A stretch of DNA of 64,000 nt from Linepithema humile (GCF_040581485.1 NC_090132.1:21110911-21174910), one strand, 5' to 3'. Counted from the first letter of the stretch, positions 14,865 to 27,800 are shown. Made by a program: numbers and translations. Notes: generated from the sequence alone by a model not told the origin.

Positions 14865-16104
14865 CTGCAAAATAAATAAGATAATTTTATGTAAATTGTG
14901 TTTTTCGCAATAAAAAAATTTAAAAATTTACACATTTATGAAATTAATCACGTTTGGAAACTTTGTTTCTTCAAAAAACAAAAGTTATTTTTGCAGACAT
15001 AATTTAGTGTATAAACCATTTATTTTTAAAATCTTGTGACTAAATTTTGCAAGTGTCTTTCTGAAAAAATTAATATTTCGCAAATAAACTTTTAAAATAA
15101 TTACTTCTCAAAATAGAGGATAAAAAGAGAAAAAAATTGTGTATTCTGTATTTTTAAATCGGCTCCTCGCAAAGACGCTGAAAAATGTCTTTCGATTATA
15201 CTGCTAGTATATTTTGCCGTGCATTCGGCTGCGAACTTTGATTCATATGTTTCGTACCAAGATATAAACCGACACACATGAATGAATTATAAGACCAATC
15301 AGTTAAGTACGTGTGTGGTCACCATTGTCGATACTGCGCTACATAATCATTGACCTCTGACGAAGTATATATTTTACTATGGATGCAAGGTTGCCTACTT
15401 GTAAGTAGACAACTCTTGGCACCAACTCTTGCATTCTATTCTCTCGAATACATGTAATTCCTTTGTACTCGTATTAAAACTGTTTGCGTTTGATTTATCA
15501 GCGCTTAATTGAGTGTCTATATCGACTCTAATCTCCAGGAAGTGATTTATAAATATATTAATTTGCTTTTATCTCTAATGTACATATAATACGTATAAAA
15601 TCATATTGTCATAAAAAATAAAAATATGTGACAAAAGATTTAAAACTCTGTTTTTTTTGCGACCCCATACAGCACCGATTATTGCGGAAAGTTTTCAGAA
15701 AGATTTCAAAACAATTCTGGAAGGATTCTGCAAAATGTGACTAAATAAAAAATGTGAATAATGTAAATGTGAATAATGTGAATAATACGAATAAAATATA
15801 TGTATATTATATGTATATAATACATTACATACATAATATATTAATAACAGAAATTTTGACTTAATTATTTATGAAAATAATAATTATATATTTAACGAGG
15901 AAAATGTTCATAACGATTTTATAAAAGGTACAATTCTAGCCTATTTCTTATATAGTAACGCTCCTGAGCCACAACATTAGACGCGCGATCGGCGGATCGA
16001 CAGTGGAGCCGTGAGCGGAGTGAGGGGCTCGAGGGGAGACAGTAAGCGTCGCCTCAAAAATCGGTTCGAAATGTGTAACCAACTCCGAGTTCTGGTTTAG
16101 ATTG
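14865..16104. other. No gene seen upstream of the M1 array
   Basis: Mostly AT-rich. Short tandem TGTGAATAA-type repeats lie near 15,755-15,790, and a GC-richer patch at about 15,960-16,060 ends just before homology to the repeated array unit begins. No exon identified. Confidence 0.5.
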
Positions 16105-16117
16105 TTATTGTCGCGTA

Positions 16118-16337
16118 ACCTCTTAAAAACTATTTACATTACATGATGTATTTATCATGTCAGCTACCAATATTTTTCTTAGTGTTCGATGGTTTCTCGA
16201 AACAGTAAGATAACAATTAAATTTATATACCTCTGGCATTCGCAATTCAAGACGGTGTTAACTGTACTATTGTTACAAATTGTTAATTGTTACAAAGTAC
16301 TGCAATTTTAATAAACACATAATTTTAATCTATACAG
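16118..16337 (+). promoter_or_regulatory. Promoter and non-coding first exon, M1 copy 1
   Basis: A TATA-like box (TTTATATAC, 16,222-16,230) is followed about 25 bases later by CAATTCAAGACGGTG, where transcription probably starts. The exon ends at the strong donor CAG|GTGAGT after 16,337. The same block, including the donor, recurs at 23,840-24,059, 31,985-32,201 and 38,430-38,659, which is the main evidence that it is functional. The start site is inferred. The leader intron runs to the acceptor TTCTTTCAG at 17,150, nine bases before the ATG. Confidence 0.6.
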
Positions 16338-16739
16338 GTGAGTTACCATAAGTTAAATATTTCTCATTAAAACATATAACAAATTTCTAAAACACCACAA
16401 ATACAGTTTTATATTCTTCAAAACATATTCTTTTGAGCTCACAAACATATTTAACGATTCTTTTAAATTTTTTCTTTTTCGATTTATACTACATGAGCTG
16501 AGATAAACGTAACAATTATCAATCATCTGTATCAATATAAAATTTTTTAATATAAAATTTATATGACACGTTGAAAATTAATTATTCTGATATTCGCAAA
16601 ATTTATTGAAAAGATCGATTGTGTTTCTAGAGACCTAATAAACAAATACTTACAGTGAAAAGTTATTCAATTATCTGTAACATTGTAACAACGTAATTTT
16701 CTGTAAAAATAAAAATTAGATTCTCTTACTTATTGACCG

Positions 16740-16832
16740 GGTAACACATATTCGTTTCATATACGTTTTCTCAACGTACATAAATACATTGAATACGGTT
16801 AGAAAACGTATATGAAACGAATATCTGATACC
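16740..16832. repeat. Perfect 24-bp-arm hairpin in the copy 1 leader intron
   Basis: Arm 16,748-16,771 (starting ATATTCGTTTCATATACG) is exactly reverse-complementary to 16,801-16,824, with a 29-base loop. The pairing continues imperfectly to GGTA...TACC at the outer ends, giving a 93-bp palindromic block. An identical block sits in copy 2 at 24,467-24,559. Copy 3 lacks it because its leader intron has a large deletion. It may be a tiny MITE or a structured intronic RNA. Confidence 0.8.
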
Positions 16833-17159
16833 TGAGTTGCATTTTCAGTATTATATAAATTTTATATATATTTAATATTTTCCGTTTCATATTTAAGAAA
16901 AAATTTTAGACAAATTTTGTTGCTTGTAAGATTTCATATAATCTCTCGTAATTAAAATTTCGTTTCTTCTTTCGCTACTACCGGAAATAATTCTTTTTCT
17001 CTTTTTGCCTTTTTTCATGAAAATCCTACACCGCTTTAGTACGATTAACTGCAATAGTTGTTATATAATCTTTATTTTTCGTATATAAAGTTAAACAAAA
17101 TGTGTTGCATATGTATGTGTTTATTTTCAATCAAGAAATTCTTCTTTCAGAGGTTTTGA

Positions 17160-20100
17160 ATGAAAATTAGTATGGCGTTTCGACATATCTTATTAAATGT
17201 CGGATTAATATTAATACTAATAATTATACTATTTACCGCAAAATTGACGAAAAATGAGACTGAACTGAATTACAATGTATTTAATGACACTTATTTGAAA
17301 GCATTGCATTATAATGTAAAAATAAAATTTGACGTATACAGAAATGTCTTTTTTGGGAAATGCAATATTATCATTCAGATTAATCGTCCAACAACAAAAA
17401 TAACTATGATGAATTCAAAGATTTTCAGTATAGCAAAAATTGACTTGGTTGACAACAATGATAATCAAACAATCAACATCCAGACATTTTCACTTATCAA
17501 TAAAAAGTACATTCATCTTGAGTTTCCCCAGTCATCAGTAGATTTTATATTTCCTGGTACATATATCTTAAAACTGATATATGTCAGTAGCATATTAGAT
17601 AACAAAGACATTTTCGAATCTTTTCAGATAGTCACAGAAAAAGACAAAATGTAAGTTAATCTAATCAGATTTTTAATCAAATTGTGATGTTAATTTTATA
17701 TTAATCATACATTTAAAATAAAATAGATTAAACAAAGTAATAAGAGCAGGAGAACTATTTCCATATTTGGACGAGCCAGTATTCAAATCAACCTTTAAAA
17801 TTTCTATTTGGCACCATGAAAACTACACATTTTTATCATCTATGCCGATACAAAAACAAGTTGAAGATATAGATAACATGCTGTGGACTCATTTTGACAC
17901 ATCACCTCCAATGTCTGTTCAATCTTTAACAATCGTAATGACAACATTCAATTATAGCGCAATTTACTTAACTTCTATTGCAAATGTAAAATTTTGGTGT
18001 AGAAAAGAGACTATAGAAGAAATGCGATATGCAAAAACCATTCTCCAAAGAGTCGTGCAGTATTTGGCGCAAAAAAATACAAGAAAAGTATTAAAAATAG
18101 ATTACATTGTAACTAAGGACTTTCAACACAGTAACATAAGGACACGAGGCCTCGTTCTGTTAAGGTAATACTCAATAATAATAACAAAAATTAATATCAA
18201 AGAATATAATTTATATTGTTTAGTAAAAATATGTAAAAACACAAGTTGTTTGTTTAAATGTAACATTCTTTTTTTTGTCAAATACAAATTTAACTTGATT
18301 CTTGATTTATCTAAAAATATAGGTTTAACTAAATTTAATTAATGTTTATTTGTGTCTGCGTGATAAATTGTATCTACTACAACGTCAATACCTAATTTAT
18401 TAAATTGCATAATTATAATAAAAATTTTAAGTATGTTTCTAATACTTGAAAACAATTTGCAGGGAAAAAGATATTATTTATAATAATACCTTAGATGACA
18501 TTGCCCGCAAAATGAAAGTGGCGAACTTAGTAGCACGTGAAACGATATCTCAGTGGTACGATGATGTGTTTCTGTGGTCCAAAGAAGGATTTATTACATT
18601 TCTTGCAGCGCATATTTTGAATCAGGTTTCTTTATATTTTTACTGTTAATATACTACTACTACATTTTTAGACTTTATAACTTTATAATTTTATTAAACG
18701 ATCAAATGACAACTGTCAACAGCGTTAAATATAATATGCCAAAATTCAAATACACTCTCGACTATATATTTTCTCGATCATGTCTCGCTTTACAGACTCG
18801 GTTATATTATCGCATGATGGACTTATTTGTCGTTCAAACACAACAGGAATCTTTACGTTTCGACACTCTTTTTATGCCAAATTTTCTGCTATTTAGAAAA
18901 TTCCGTTATTATATCAAATGTAAGTTTAAGTAAATATAACTAAAATATTATTTAGAATCAAAGAAAATGTAATTTTAAGATACTGATAATTATACGTAAA
19001 TTCTTAAATTCATACATAACAGAATATAAGAAAACTTTACTACAAATCGATTCAAATACAACTCATTTATAGATAGAACTTATTATATATAAGTATATTA
19101 AAAATAAAAATGATTAGTATTTTGAAATACTAGTTTCTATTATGTCAATTGTAATTAATACTATATTAAAAGTAAAGAAAAACTACTTAACAAGTACTTT
19201 ATAATATGAATTGTCACAGCATCCATTGTATGGCGCATGTTATATCATCTAATATCTGATCACGTGTTTTGGTTGGGTATGAACACGTATATAAACATAC
19301 AGTGAGTAATATCTTTCTATATATTTTGATAGTGATAAAAAAGACACAAAAAATGTTAATTGTTAATTGTAACCAGTAAAGCACATAATGCTAATGCTTT
19401 AAATTCTATTATTCAAAAACATAAGAATTAACCGTTTAATCCGCTACTTTTAGTTACTCTTTATGTAAAGAATTTAAAACAACATTGGAAAATTTTGATT
19501 ATTAATAAATATTGTAATTTTATAATTTATAACAAAGATTTTTGCAATGTTAATTTTTCAGGTATAATCAGACAAACGCGACAGATGCAAACAATTTATT
19601 TTCTAGTCTACCATTTTGGACCGCTATGGAAAGTGCCCTAAATGTAACAAATAACACAATAGGCTTTAATATGAAAAATATAACCGATGTTTGGTCAACG
19701 GAAGGATATTATCCTGTACTGTATGTGACACAAAATTTTTCCATTAACACGACATCAATCTCATATAATAATTTCAATCATTACTTGCTGACATCACTTG
19801 TTGACATGAAACAATACCGAATATATGTGACGTATACGATGAAATCAGTTATGAACTTTGCGACATCTAATGTCAAAAATTACTGTTGGCTATCTACACT
19901 AACACCAAACTACAATATAATTTGGATTGACAATAATGATTGGATTATTGTCAATTTACAACAAACTGGTAAATATTAAACAGTAACTTTATTTTCTGCA
20001 AACGATGTTTTATTATTCGATATTTGGCCATCGATATTTGTAGATATTATGTAAGATTGGTAATAATATATTAATATATTATAAGTAATCACAATTATAC

Positions 20101-22421
20101 TTAACGTTTTGGCCCATGTTGATCCGCAGCTTACATTTTTGAAATTAATTTATTGTTACATTAAAGTAACTTTGCAATTAATTATTTGTAATAGCATTGC
20201 AATTAATTATTTGTAATAACATATTTTCTGTAATATTTTGAAATATTTTATTAAAATATAATTTATTTAAGAAAATGCTTAGAAAGAAAGAACAATATTT
20301 GGCAGCATTTCTTGATAAATTTGATGAAGACATTCTAATAATAAAAATATTATTTTTGTGTCATAGGATACTATCGCGTTAATTATGATTTTGATAACTG
20401 GCGAAAACTTGCGCATCATTTGTACTCTGTAAATTATACCAATATTCATGTTTTGAATCGAGCCCAAATCATCGATGACGCGTTTTATTTCTTGACACAA
20501 AGCCAACTCAGTTTCACCATGTTTTGGAATATTACAAACTTTCTAGTTAAAGACACAGACTATGTAGCATGGTATCCTATGATTAAAGCTGTTGAATACA
20601 TGATGTGTGTTTGGGTAATTCAAGATAATGTAGCTATGAAGGTAAATTATAATAAAAGTAAATTTCTATAAAAAAGAATAATGTATAATATTAAAACAGT
20701 GCATAAAAAAAAAGTTAAACAAATATGTGCAGAGTGTCTGGCAATAATCGCCCCACCGGTCATATACAGGTAGAGGAGGTCAAACCGAGTAGAAAAGTCC
20801 TCTACCATTTTTTGATTTTCGTAATAAGTACTGAGTAATTAACGAAAAAAGATCGGCGAATCCACGTGAGTAAAGCGCGCGCGGCGAGAAGAACGTCCCA
20901 CTGCTACGCGAACACTAGGACGCAAAGATCTAGCATTATGCGCCGCTCGTATATTGCCGTTGTCATTTGTAGAGCGCTCCTCCCAACGCTTCATCGCGCG
21001 CCTAGTGATAGCATAGCAGGGGGACGTCCTTCTCGCCGCGCGCGCTTTACTCGCGCGGATTCGCCGATCTTTTTTCGTTAATTACTCAGTACTTTTTACG
21101 AAAATAAAAAAATGGTAAAGGACTTTTCTACTCGGTTTGACCTCCTCTATCTGTATATGACCGGTAGGGAAATTATTGCCAGACACCCTGTCTATGTGTA
21201 AGTATACTTACATCTCTTTTTTCAAAAATACAATAAATTTAATATTTCTATTATTTAACAATTTTTAGGACAAAATTAAAAAAATGTTCAATGAACTTCT
21301 GCGTAATATAGGATACGATGACAAATTTGATGACAGTGATTTTACTAAGTGTTTAAGAGAAGAAGCGGTAAAATGGGCATGTGTTCTCAATAGTTATAAC
21401 TGTAGACAAACAGCGGCCTTTCGATTAGAAAAACTTGTAGGAAGTTCTATGCAAGACAAGTAAGTTGTTTTATAAGTACAATACTTATATAAACAAATTT
21501 TGTAGCATTATTGACCTATGCTAAATAAATTATTTTAATTTTAAATACAAAATATTGTAGTTAAATATTTGTGTAAAATATTCCTTTTTTTCTGATAATG
21601 CAGATATTTCAAATCAAGAGAATGGATATACTGTAAAGGTTTAATGAGAGCAAACTACACTACTTGGGCGACAATACTGCTGTGGCATAAATGGAATATA
21701 ACATACGACAATATATATTCAGAATATTTAACTTGCTGTACAAATCCTCACATTATTCAAAATTATTTAGAAATACTAGTAGATGGATTTTATTCTAGTG
21801 TGACAAACAAACAAACAATTGCTAATATTGTTCTCCTTATTGTTGCGAAACATTCAAACAATGATGCAGTACTCAATTTTATATTCAACAATTTTGAATT
21901 ATTCCAATTCAGTATAAAAAAGTGATTACTCTTTTTTCTTTGTGATTATATTTGAATATTTATGAATATTTGTTATATTTGCCAAATATATTGCTTTGCT
22001 TTTGTAGACCAATTGACCAAATTGCCATATTAATTGTTATTATAACGCACGAGCATGACGTAGTACAATTAGAAAAGGTATATTTTCCTATATGCATATA
22101 ACATTCTCATTACTTGGTCCTTTCATTTTCAGATCATTTATTTTAAAACTATAACAGATGTGATACTAAAACATATCTGAATATACTTACTACAGCAAAT
22201 AATGTCTAAAATTACAGTAGAAGAAAAATTAATATTTATTTATATTGTCTGATATATTATTAAACAATCTGTTTTAGGTAAGTGAATTCGTTAAAAATAT
22301 TATGACGATGAGTGAGAAGCGGCTAGTTGATGCAGTTAAACTAAAATTAATCAAACGAAAAATGGAATACAATAGACAAGTTGGAAAGTATGGGATTCTC
22401 AGATGGAACTTAGAAACATAA
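17160..22421 (+). CDS. M1-family aminopeptidase-like protein, copy 1 (predicted pseudoenzyme)
   Basis: Eleven coding exons join in phase: 17160-17650, 17727-18164, 18463-18625, 18796-18919, 19220-19301, 19562-19968, 20367-20641, 21269-21459, 21604-21921, 22008-22077 and 22278-22421, giving 900 residues, normal for aminopeptidase N-type proteins. Residues about 11-28 form a hydrophobic signal peptide or anchor. Next come the N-terminal beta domain (FPYLDEPVFKSTFKISI near 175), the catalytic-type domain and an ERAP1-C-like domain (YYRVNYD and HVLNRAQIIDDAF, about 570-610). There is no C-terminal hydrophobic tail, so no GPI signal. The GAMEN position reads SNIRT (299-303) and HEXXH reads RETIS (335-339), so neither zinc histidine is present. 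The KEGF glutamate (351) follows after only 11 residues instead of 18. It should fold like an M1 protein but not act as a zinc peptidase. A binding or decoy role is inference. The intron at 20,642-21,268 carries a MITE. Confidence 0.85.
20730..21190. mobile_element. Long-terminal-inverted-repeat MITE in a copy 1 intron
   Basis: The ends begin CAGAGTGTCTGGCAATAAT and, as reverse complement, CAGGGTGTCTGGCAATAAT. The inverted repeats extend about 190 bases inward, including a GC-rich block (GCGCGCGCGGCGAGAAG). The element is about 461 bp, with no coding capacity. It is absent from the same intron of copies 2 and 3, where the flanking ATGTGTAAGTATACTT is uninterrupted. The target duplication could not be fixed with certainty; ATGTG occurs on both sides. 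Confidence 0.85.
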
Positions 22422-22818
22422 TGCAGCATAAAATGCCAAACACTTGAATAGATGGAAGATAATAATATTACTTGTTGCATATATGCATTCATATATTCAT
22501 TATTTTTATAATTTTCTTCTTATTAAATTTTCTTATGAAATTGTTGTATTAAATATTACTTTCAATTATAAATTACTTCATGTAAATTATTTCATGTAAT
22601 GTTTGTTCCAATGTTTTTAATATTTTATTTATCTAATATTTAACTTCAATTTATATTTATACATAAAGATATAAGTATATTATTTATTTATTATCCCGAT
22701 TATTGTAAATTTTTGGTATGTTTGTTATTCCTCCATTCGGCTCTTTCTTTACATAAAAGTTTTACAGTATTTTATTATTTTTAACAGTATAATATCTTTT
22801 ATAATAAGCTTAATAACA
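22422..22818. other. 3' flank and spacer of M1 copy 1
   Basis: AT-rich sequence homologous to the spacers after copies 2 and 3. It includes AATATTAC and TTTATT runs that could hold the polyadenylation site. No coding signal. Confidence 0.5.
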
Positions 22819-23269
22819 CTAGTTTACAACCAAAAATTTTTTTCAACTAATCAAGGTGTTTCTTATACATTTTTGGATGCTTAAAACGATGCCGCAAACA
22901 AAATTTCATCAGCACGTCAAGTTTAAAAAATAATTGAAGTTTAATATATAAAAAATGATTTTTTTTGCGAAATTTGATATTTTTTTGTAAGAAAAGTTAA
23001 CGTTATCCTGAAATTCTGATCAGAAATCATGTATTGTCTGTCCTTGATAAAATGCATTTTTTAATTTCGATATCTAACTTTTTGCCATGTTATGAAGGAT
23101 TAAAGCTTGAAGCCTCAGGAGCGCGTGCGCCGTTTCACAAATCAGAAATAGCTCCATCACCATGTGCTGGTAAAATTTGGTTTGCGGCATCATATTCAGC
23201 ATCAAAAATTTATAAGAAACACCTGATTTGATTAAAAATAAATAGAAACAATTTTTTTTTGTAAACTAA
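22819..23269. mobile_element. MITE with roughly 65-100-bp terminal inverted repeats
   Basis: The outer ends AGTTTACAA and TTGTAAACT are complementary. A longer inverted repeat begins AATCAAGGTGTTTCTTATA on the left and is matched by TATAAGAAACACCTGATTT on the right. About 450 bp, non-coding. Present only after copy 1; the matching spacers after copies 2 and 3 lack it. The 65-codon open frame inside is not protein-like. Confidence 0.75.
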
Positions 23270-23839
23270 TGTAATTCATTTTTGACAAACACTCACCTTT
23301 TACTTGTATTTATGTGTAAAATTTTATATCAATAAATTTATAATTTAAATCAAATTGATTCTACCGAAAAAAATATTTAATTTGTATTTTGATATAGTAT
23401 GCATAATTCTAAAAATTATTTATTTCAATAGTATAATTTTTCACACATTTCCTGTAACGTAGTTAAAAACAACGTACAACTTTAATTTCTATATTTCATG
23501 CATAAATTTATCCGATTAGCAGTAGCGCGTTTACTTATGAGCTTTTGGAGCTTGAGCCTCTGAGCCGCAGCTTTTATATATTTATAAATAAATGTTCCAT
23601 TTTCAATTATCTCCTTGTTCTTGAGTGTGTTTCGGTAGAATCTAATTAATATACAAAATCTAATTAATATACAAAATGTTAATTATTTACTGTTTACTCA
23701 TTGGGGGAGAAAGGCTAGATTGAGGCGCTCGAAAATCACAAATTCCTGGACGCAAATTTTACAAACGTGGCCCTGCCGATTAGATATCAACAGTCAATAG
23801 CTTCTCTATTATGTTAGTAGTAGAGTTTCCTGCTGCGTA
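23270..23839. other. Spacer between M1 copies 1 and 2
   Basis: AT-rich spacer, homologous in part to 31,690-31,985 and 38,140-38,430 (shared motifs include CATAATTCTAAAAATTATTTA and the TTATCCGATTAG region). No gene seen. Confidence 0.5.
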
Positions 23840-24059
23840 ACCTCTTAGAAACACTATATACATTACATGATGTATTTATCATGTTAGCTTCCAATATTTT
23901 TCTTAGTGTCCGATGATTCCTCGAAACAGTAAGATAGCAATAAAATTTATATACCTCTGGCATTCACAATTCAAGACGGTGTTAACTGTACTATTGTTAT
24001 AAATTGTTATTTGTTACAAAGTACTGTAATTTTAATAAACACAATTTTCATCTACAAAG
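23840..24059 (+). promoter_or_regulatory. Promoter and non-coding first exon, M1 copy 2
   Basis: TTTATATACC (TATA-like, about 23,946-23,955) precedes CAATTCAAGACGG, and the exon ends AAAG|GTGAGT after 24,059. It is colinear with the copy 1 block. The leader intron runs from 24,060 to the acceptor at 24,879. Confidence 0.6.
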
Positions 24060-24466
24060 GTGAGTTATCATAAGTGAAATATTTCTCATTAAAAACATAT
24101 AACAAATTTCTAAAACACAACAAATACAGCTTTATATTCTTATTACATATTCTTTTGTGCTGATAAACATATTTAACAATTTTATTAAGTTTTCTTCTTT
24201 TTCAATTTATATTACGTAAGCTGAGATAAACGTAACAATTATCTATCGTCTATTCAATGTAAAATGTTTTAATTAAATTCATGTTAAAATTAATTATTTT
24301 GATAGTCGCAAAATTTACTGGAAAGATCGATTGTGTTTCTAGAGATCTAATAAACAAATACTTACAGTGAAAAGTTATTCAGAGAAAAGTTATTCAATTA
24401 TCTGTAACATTGTAACAATGTAATTCTCTGTAAAAATAAAAATTAGATTCTCTTACTTATTGACCG

Positions 24467-24559
24467 GGTAACACATATTCGTTTCATATACGTTTTCTCA
24501 ACGTACATAAATACATTGAATACGGTTAGAAAACGTATATGAAACGAATATCTGATACC
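24467..24559. repeat. Perfect 24-bp-arm hairpin in the copy 2 leader intron
   Basis: Arms at 24,475-24,498 and 24,528-24,551 are the same as in copy 1, including the 29-base loop. The identity fits the wider block in which copies 1 and 2 match almost base for base up to the middle of the first coding exon. Confidence 0.8.
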
Positions 24560-24888
24560 TGAGTTGCATTTTCAGTATTATATAAATTTTATATATATTT
24601 AATATTTTCCGTTTCATATTTAAGAAAAAATTTTAGACAAATTCTGTTGCTTGTAAGATTTCATATAATCTCTCGTAATTAAAATTTCGTTTCTTCTTTC
24701 GCTACTACCGGAAATAATTCTTTTTCTCTTTTTGCCTTTTTTCATGAAAATCCTACACCGCTTTAGTACGATTAACTGCAATAGTTGTTATATATAATCT
24801 TTATTTTTCGTATATAAAGTTAAACAAAATGTGTTGCATATGTATATGTTTATTTTCAATCAAGAAATTCTTCTTTCAGAGGTTTTGA

Positions 24889-27800
24889 ATGAAAATTAGT
24901 ATGGCGTTTCGACATATCTTATTAAATGTCGGATTAATATTAATACTAATAATTATACTATTTACCGCAAAATTGACGAAAAATGAGACTGAACTGAATT
25001 ACAATGTATTTAATGACACTTATTTGAAAGCATTGCATTATAATGTAAAAATAAAATTTGACGTATACAGAAATGTCTTTTTTGGGAAATGCAATATTAT
25101 CATTCAGATTAATCGTGCAATAAGAAATATAACTATGATAAGTTCAAAGATTTTTGGTATAGTAAAAATTGACTTGATTGACAACAATGATAATCAAACA
25201 ATCAACATCCAGAAATTTTCATTTATCGATAAAACGTACATTTATTTTGATTTTATCCAATCATCAGTAGATTTATTATCTCCTGGTACGTATATCTTAA
25301 AAATGATATATGTCAGTAGCATATTAGATGACGGAGACTTTTTTGAATCTTTTGACATAGTCAAAGAAAAAGACAAACTGTAAGTTAATATATTCAAATT
25401 TTTAATCAAATTGTGGTATTAATTTTATATTAATCATACATTTAAAATAAAATAGATTAAACAAAGTAATAAGAGCAGGAGAACTATTTCCATATTTGGA
25501 CGAGCCAGTATTCAAATCAACCTTTAAAATTTCTATTTGGCACCATGAAAACTACACATTTTTATCATCTATGCCGATACAAAAACAAGTTGAAGATATG
25601 GATAACATGCTGTGGACTCATTTTGACACATCACCTCCAATGTCTGTTGAATCTTTAACAATCGTGATGACAACATTCAATTATAGCGCAATTTACTTAA
25701 CTTCTATTGCAAATATGAAAATTTGGTGTAGAAAAGAGATAACAGAACAAATACGATATGCAAAAACCATTGCCCAAGGAGTCGTGCACTATTTGGCACA
25801 AAAAAATACAAGAAAAATATCAAAAATAAATTACATTGTAATTAAGGACTTTCAACACTTTAACATAAAGACACGGGGATTCATTTTATTAAGGTAATAT
25901 TCATTAATAACAACAAACATTAAAACCAAATTAAAATTAGATAAATATATTTATAATATATCTATAATAATAAATATATCTATAATATTCCAAAATTAAA
26001 AAAATATGTTAATGTTAGCATGATTATTAAAAAATAACTAAAACATATCACTTGTATCACTCTTTCTGATTAAATTCTTATCTTTATCCATATTTTTATT
26101 TAAACGAAAAATTTAAATAATTATTTCTACGTCGAATCAGATTTTAACTCTGATTTTATTACTCAAAGCATGAAAAATAATTGCGATTTACGTTTTAAAT
26201 ACAGGTAAAAAGTATAGTACAAAAGCTTATATTTTCCACTAATAATAATGAGACACAATCAACAAAATTCTTATCATTTTAAATGTTATACATATTTCGC
26301 ACGTAATACTGATGTAGAAATGCCCAAAATATTTTTTTTCTTTCTTAAATAAATTCTATGTACATATGTAAAATTAAAAGCAAAATAGTTATTGTCATGT
26401 TATTTCATTGAGAATATAATATATATTGTTTACTAAAAATATATAAAGACACAAGGTCCTTTAAATATTTCATTTTTTTTTTTAATTTAGATTTAACTTT
26501 ATTACTGGTTTATCTTTAAATTTAATTTCAACTAAACTTAATAAATGTTTATTTGTGTCTGCGTGATAAATTGTATCTACTATAAAGTCAATACCAAATT
26601 TATTAAATTGCATAATAAAAATAAAAGTTTTGTTTATATTTATTATATTTGAAAACAATTTTCAGGGAAGAAGATATTATTTATAATAATACCTTAGATG
26701 ACATTGCCCGCAAAATGAAAGTGGCGAACTTAGTAGCACGTAAAACGATATCTCAGTGGTACGATGATGTGTTTCTGTGGTCCAAAGAAGGATTTATTAC
26801 ATTTCTTGCAGCGCATATTTTGAATCAGGTTTCTTTATATTTTTACTGTTAATATACTACTACATTTTTAGACTTTATAACTTTATTAAACGATGAAATA
26901 ACAACTGCCAACAGCTAAATTAAATATAATATGCCAAAATTCAAATACACTCTCGACTATATGTGCCGGTTATTATGAAAGTGGCCTAAGTCACAAAACC
27001 AAAAAAAAATTAGATTTTTATTTAGTATTATATTATATCAACTATATTTCATTATTATGGAAGAATTTTTGCAAAGTTACCATGAAATAAGCAATAAAAT
27101 GAAGTTGTCATTTTCATTATTATCAGGTGTAATTGCATGCTTATTTTGATAGTGGTATAAGTCATTTTTTTTCTAACATTGCGATAGAAAAAGTGACATT
27201 ATCATAATTTTCAACATATTTTTCTATTATGTCGTCCGACAGCGGCTCAGGTAAATTTAACTTTACAAAAATATTTCATATTTATTTATACAGGTAATAT
27301 CAATAATGTAAATAATACTTAATATAATTAAATTGCCGTAATAATTTTGCGAAACATTAAATTATTAAATAAGATTATTTTGATCGTTGTGTTTCATAGA
27401 CTTAGTACCACGAAATAATGTTTGCAAGAAATGGAAACGGATAAAATAATTAAAAATAATTAAAAAAATAATTTTAAAAAAATAATTAATACAATTAAAA
27501 TAGATAATACAATTCTAAAAGTAAATAAATTTGTTTCCTTTTAAGTTATTTTTTCAATTAAATTTATTAATTTTTTGTTATCGTAAATCATCAATTAGGA
27601 CTACTATTAATTTTGAAAGTGGCATAAGTCATTCAACGGTTAAAAACACACAGTTTTGTGCAAGTTATTCATAAAATTTAATAATCTTAGATAAATTTAA
27701 CATCAGAAGAACATTATAATTTTTGATAAATTTTGCACCATGATGGAAAAATATTTTTAATATGGTCAAACGCAAAAGTTTGAATATCTCGAAACGAGAA

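Noticed and set aside
18574..18933. 119-codon open frame, repeated almost identically at 34,380-34,739
   Set aside because: It runs through an M1 exon in the wrong frame, then through an intron and the next exon. Its duplication follows from the gene array and is not evidence of coding.
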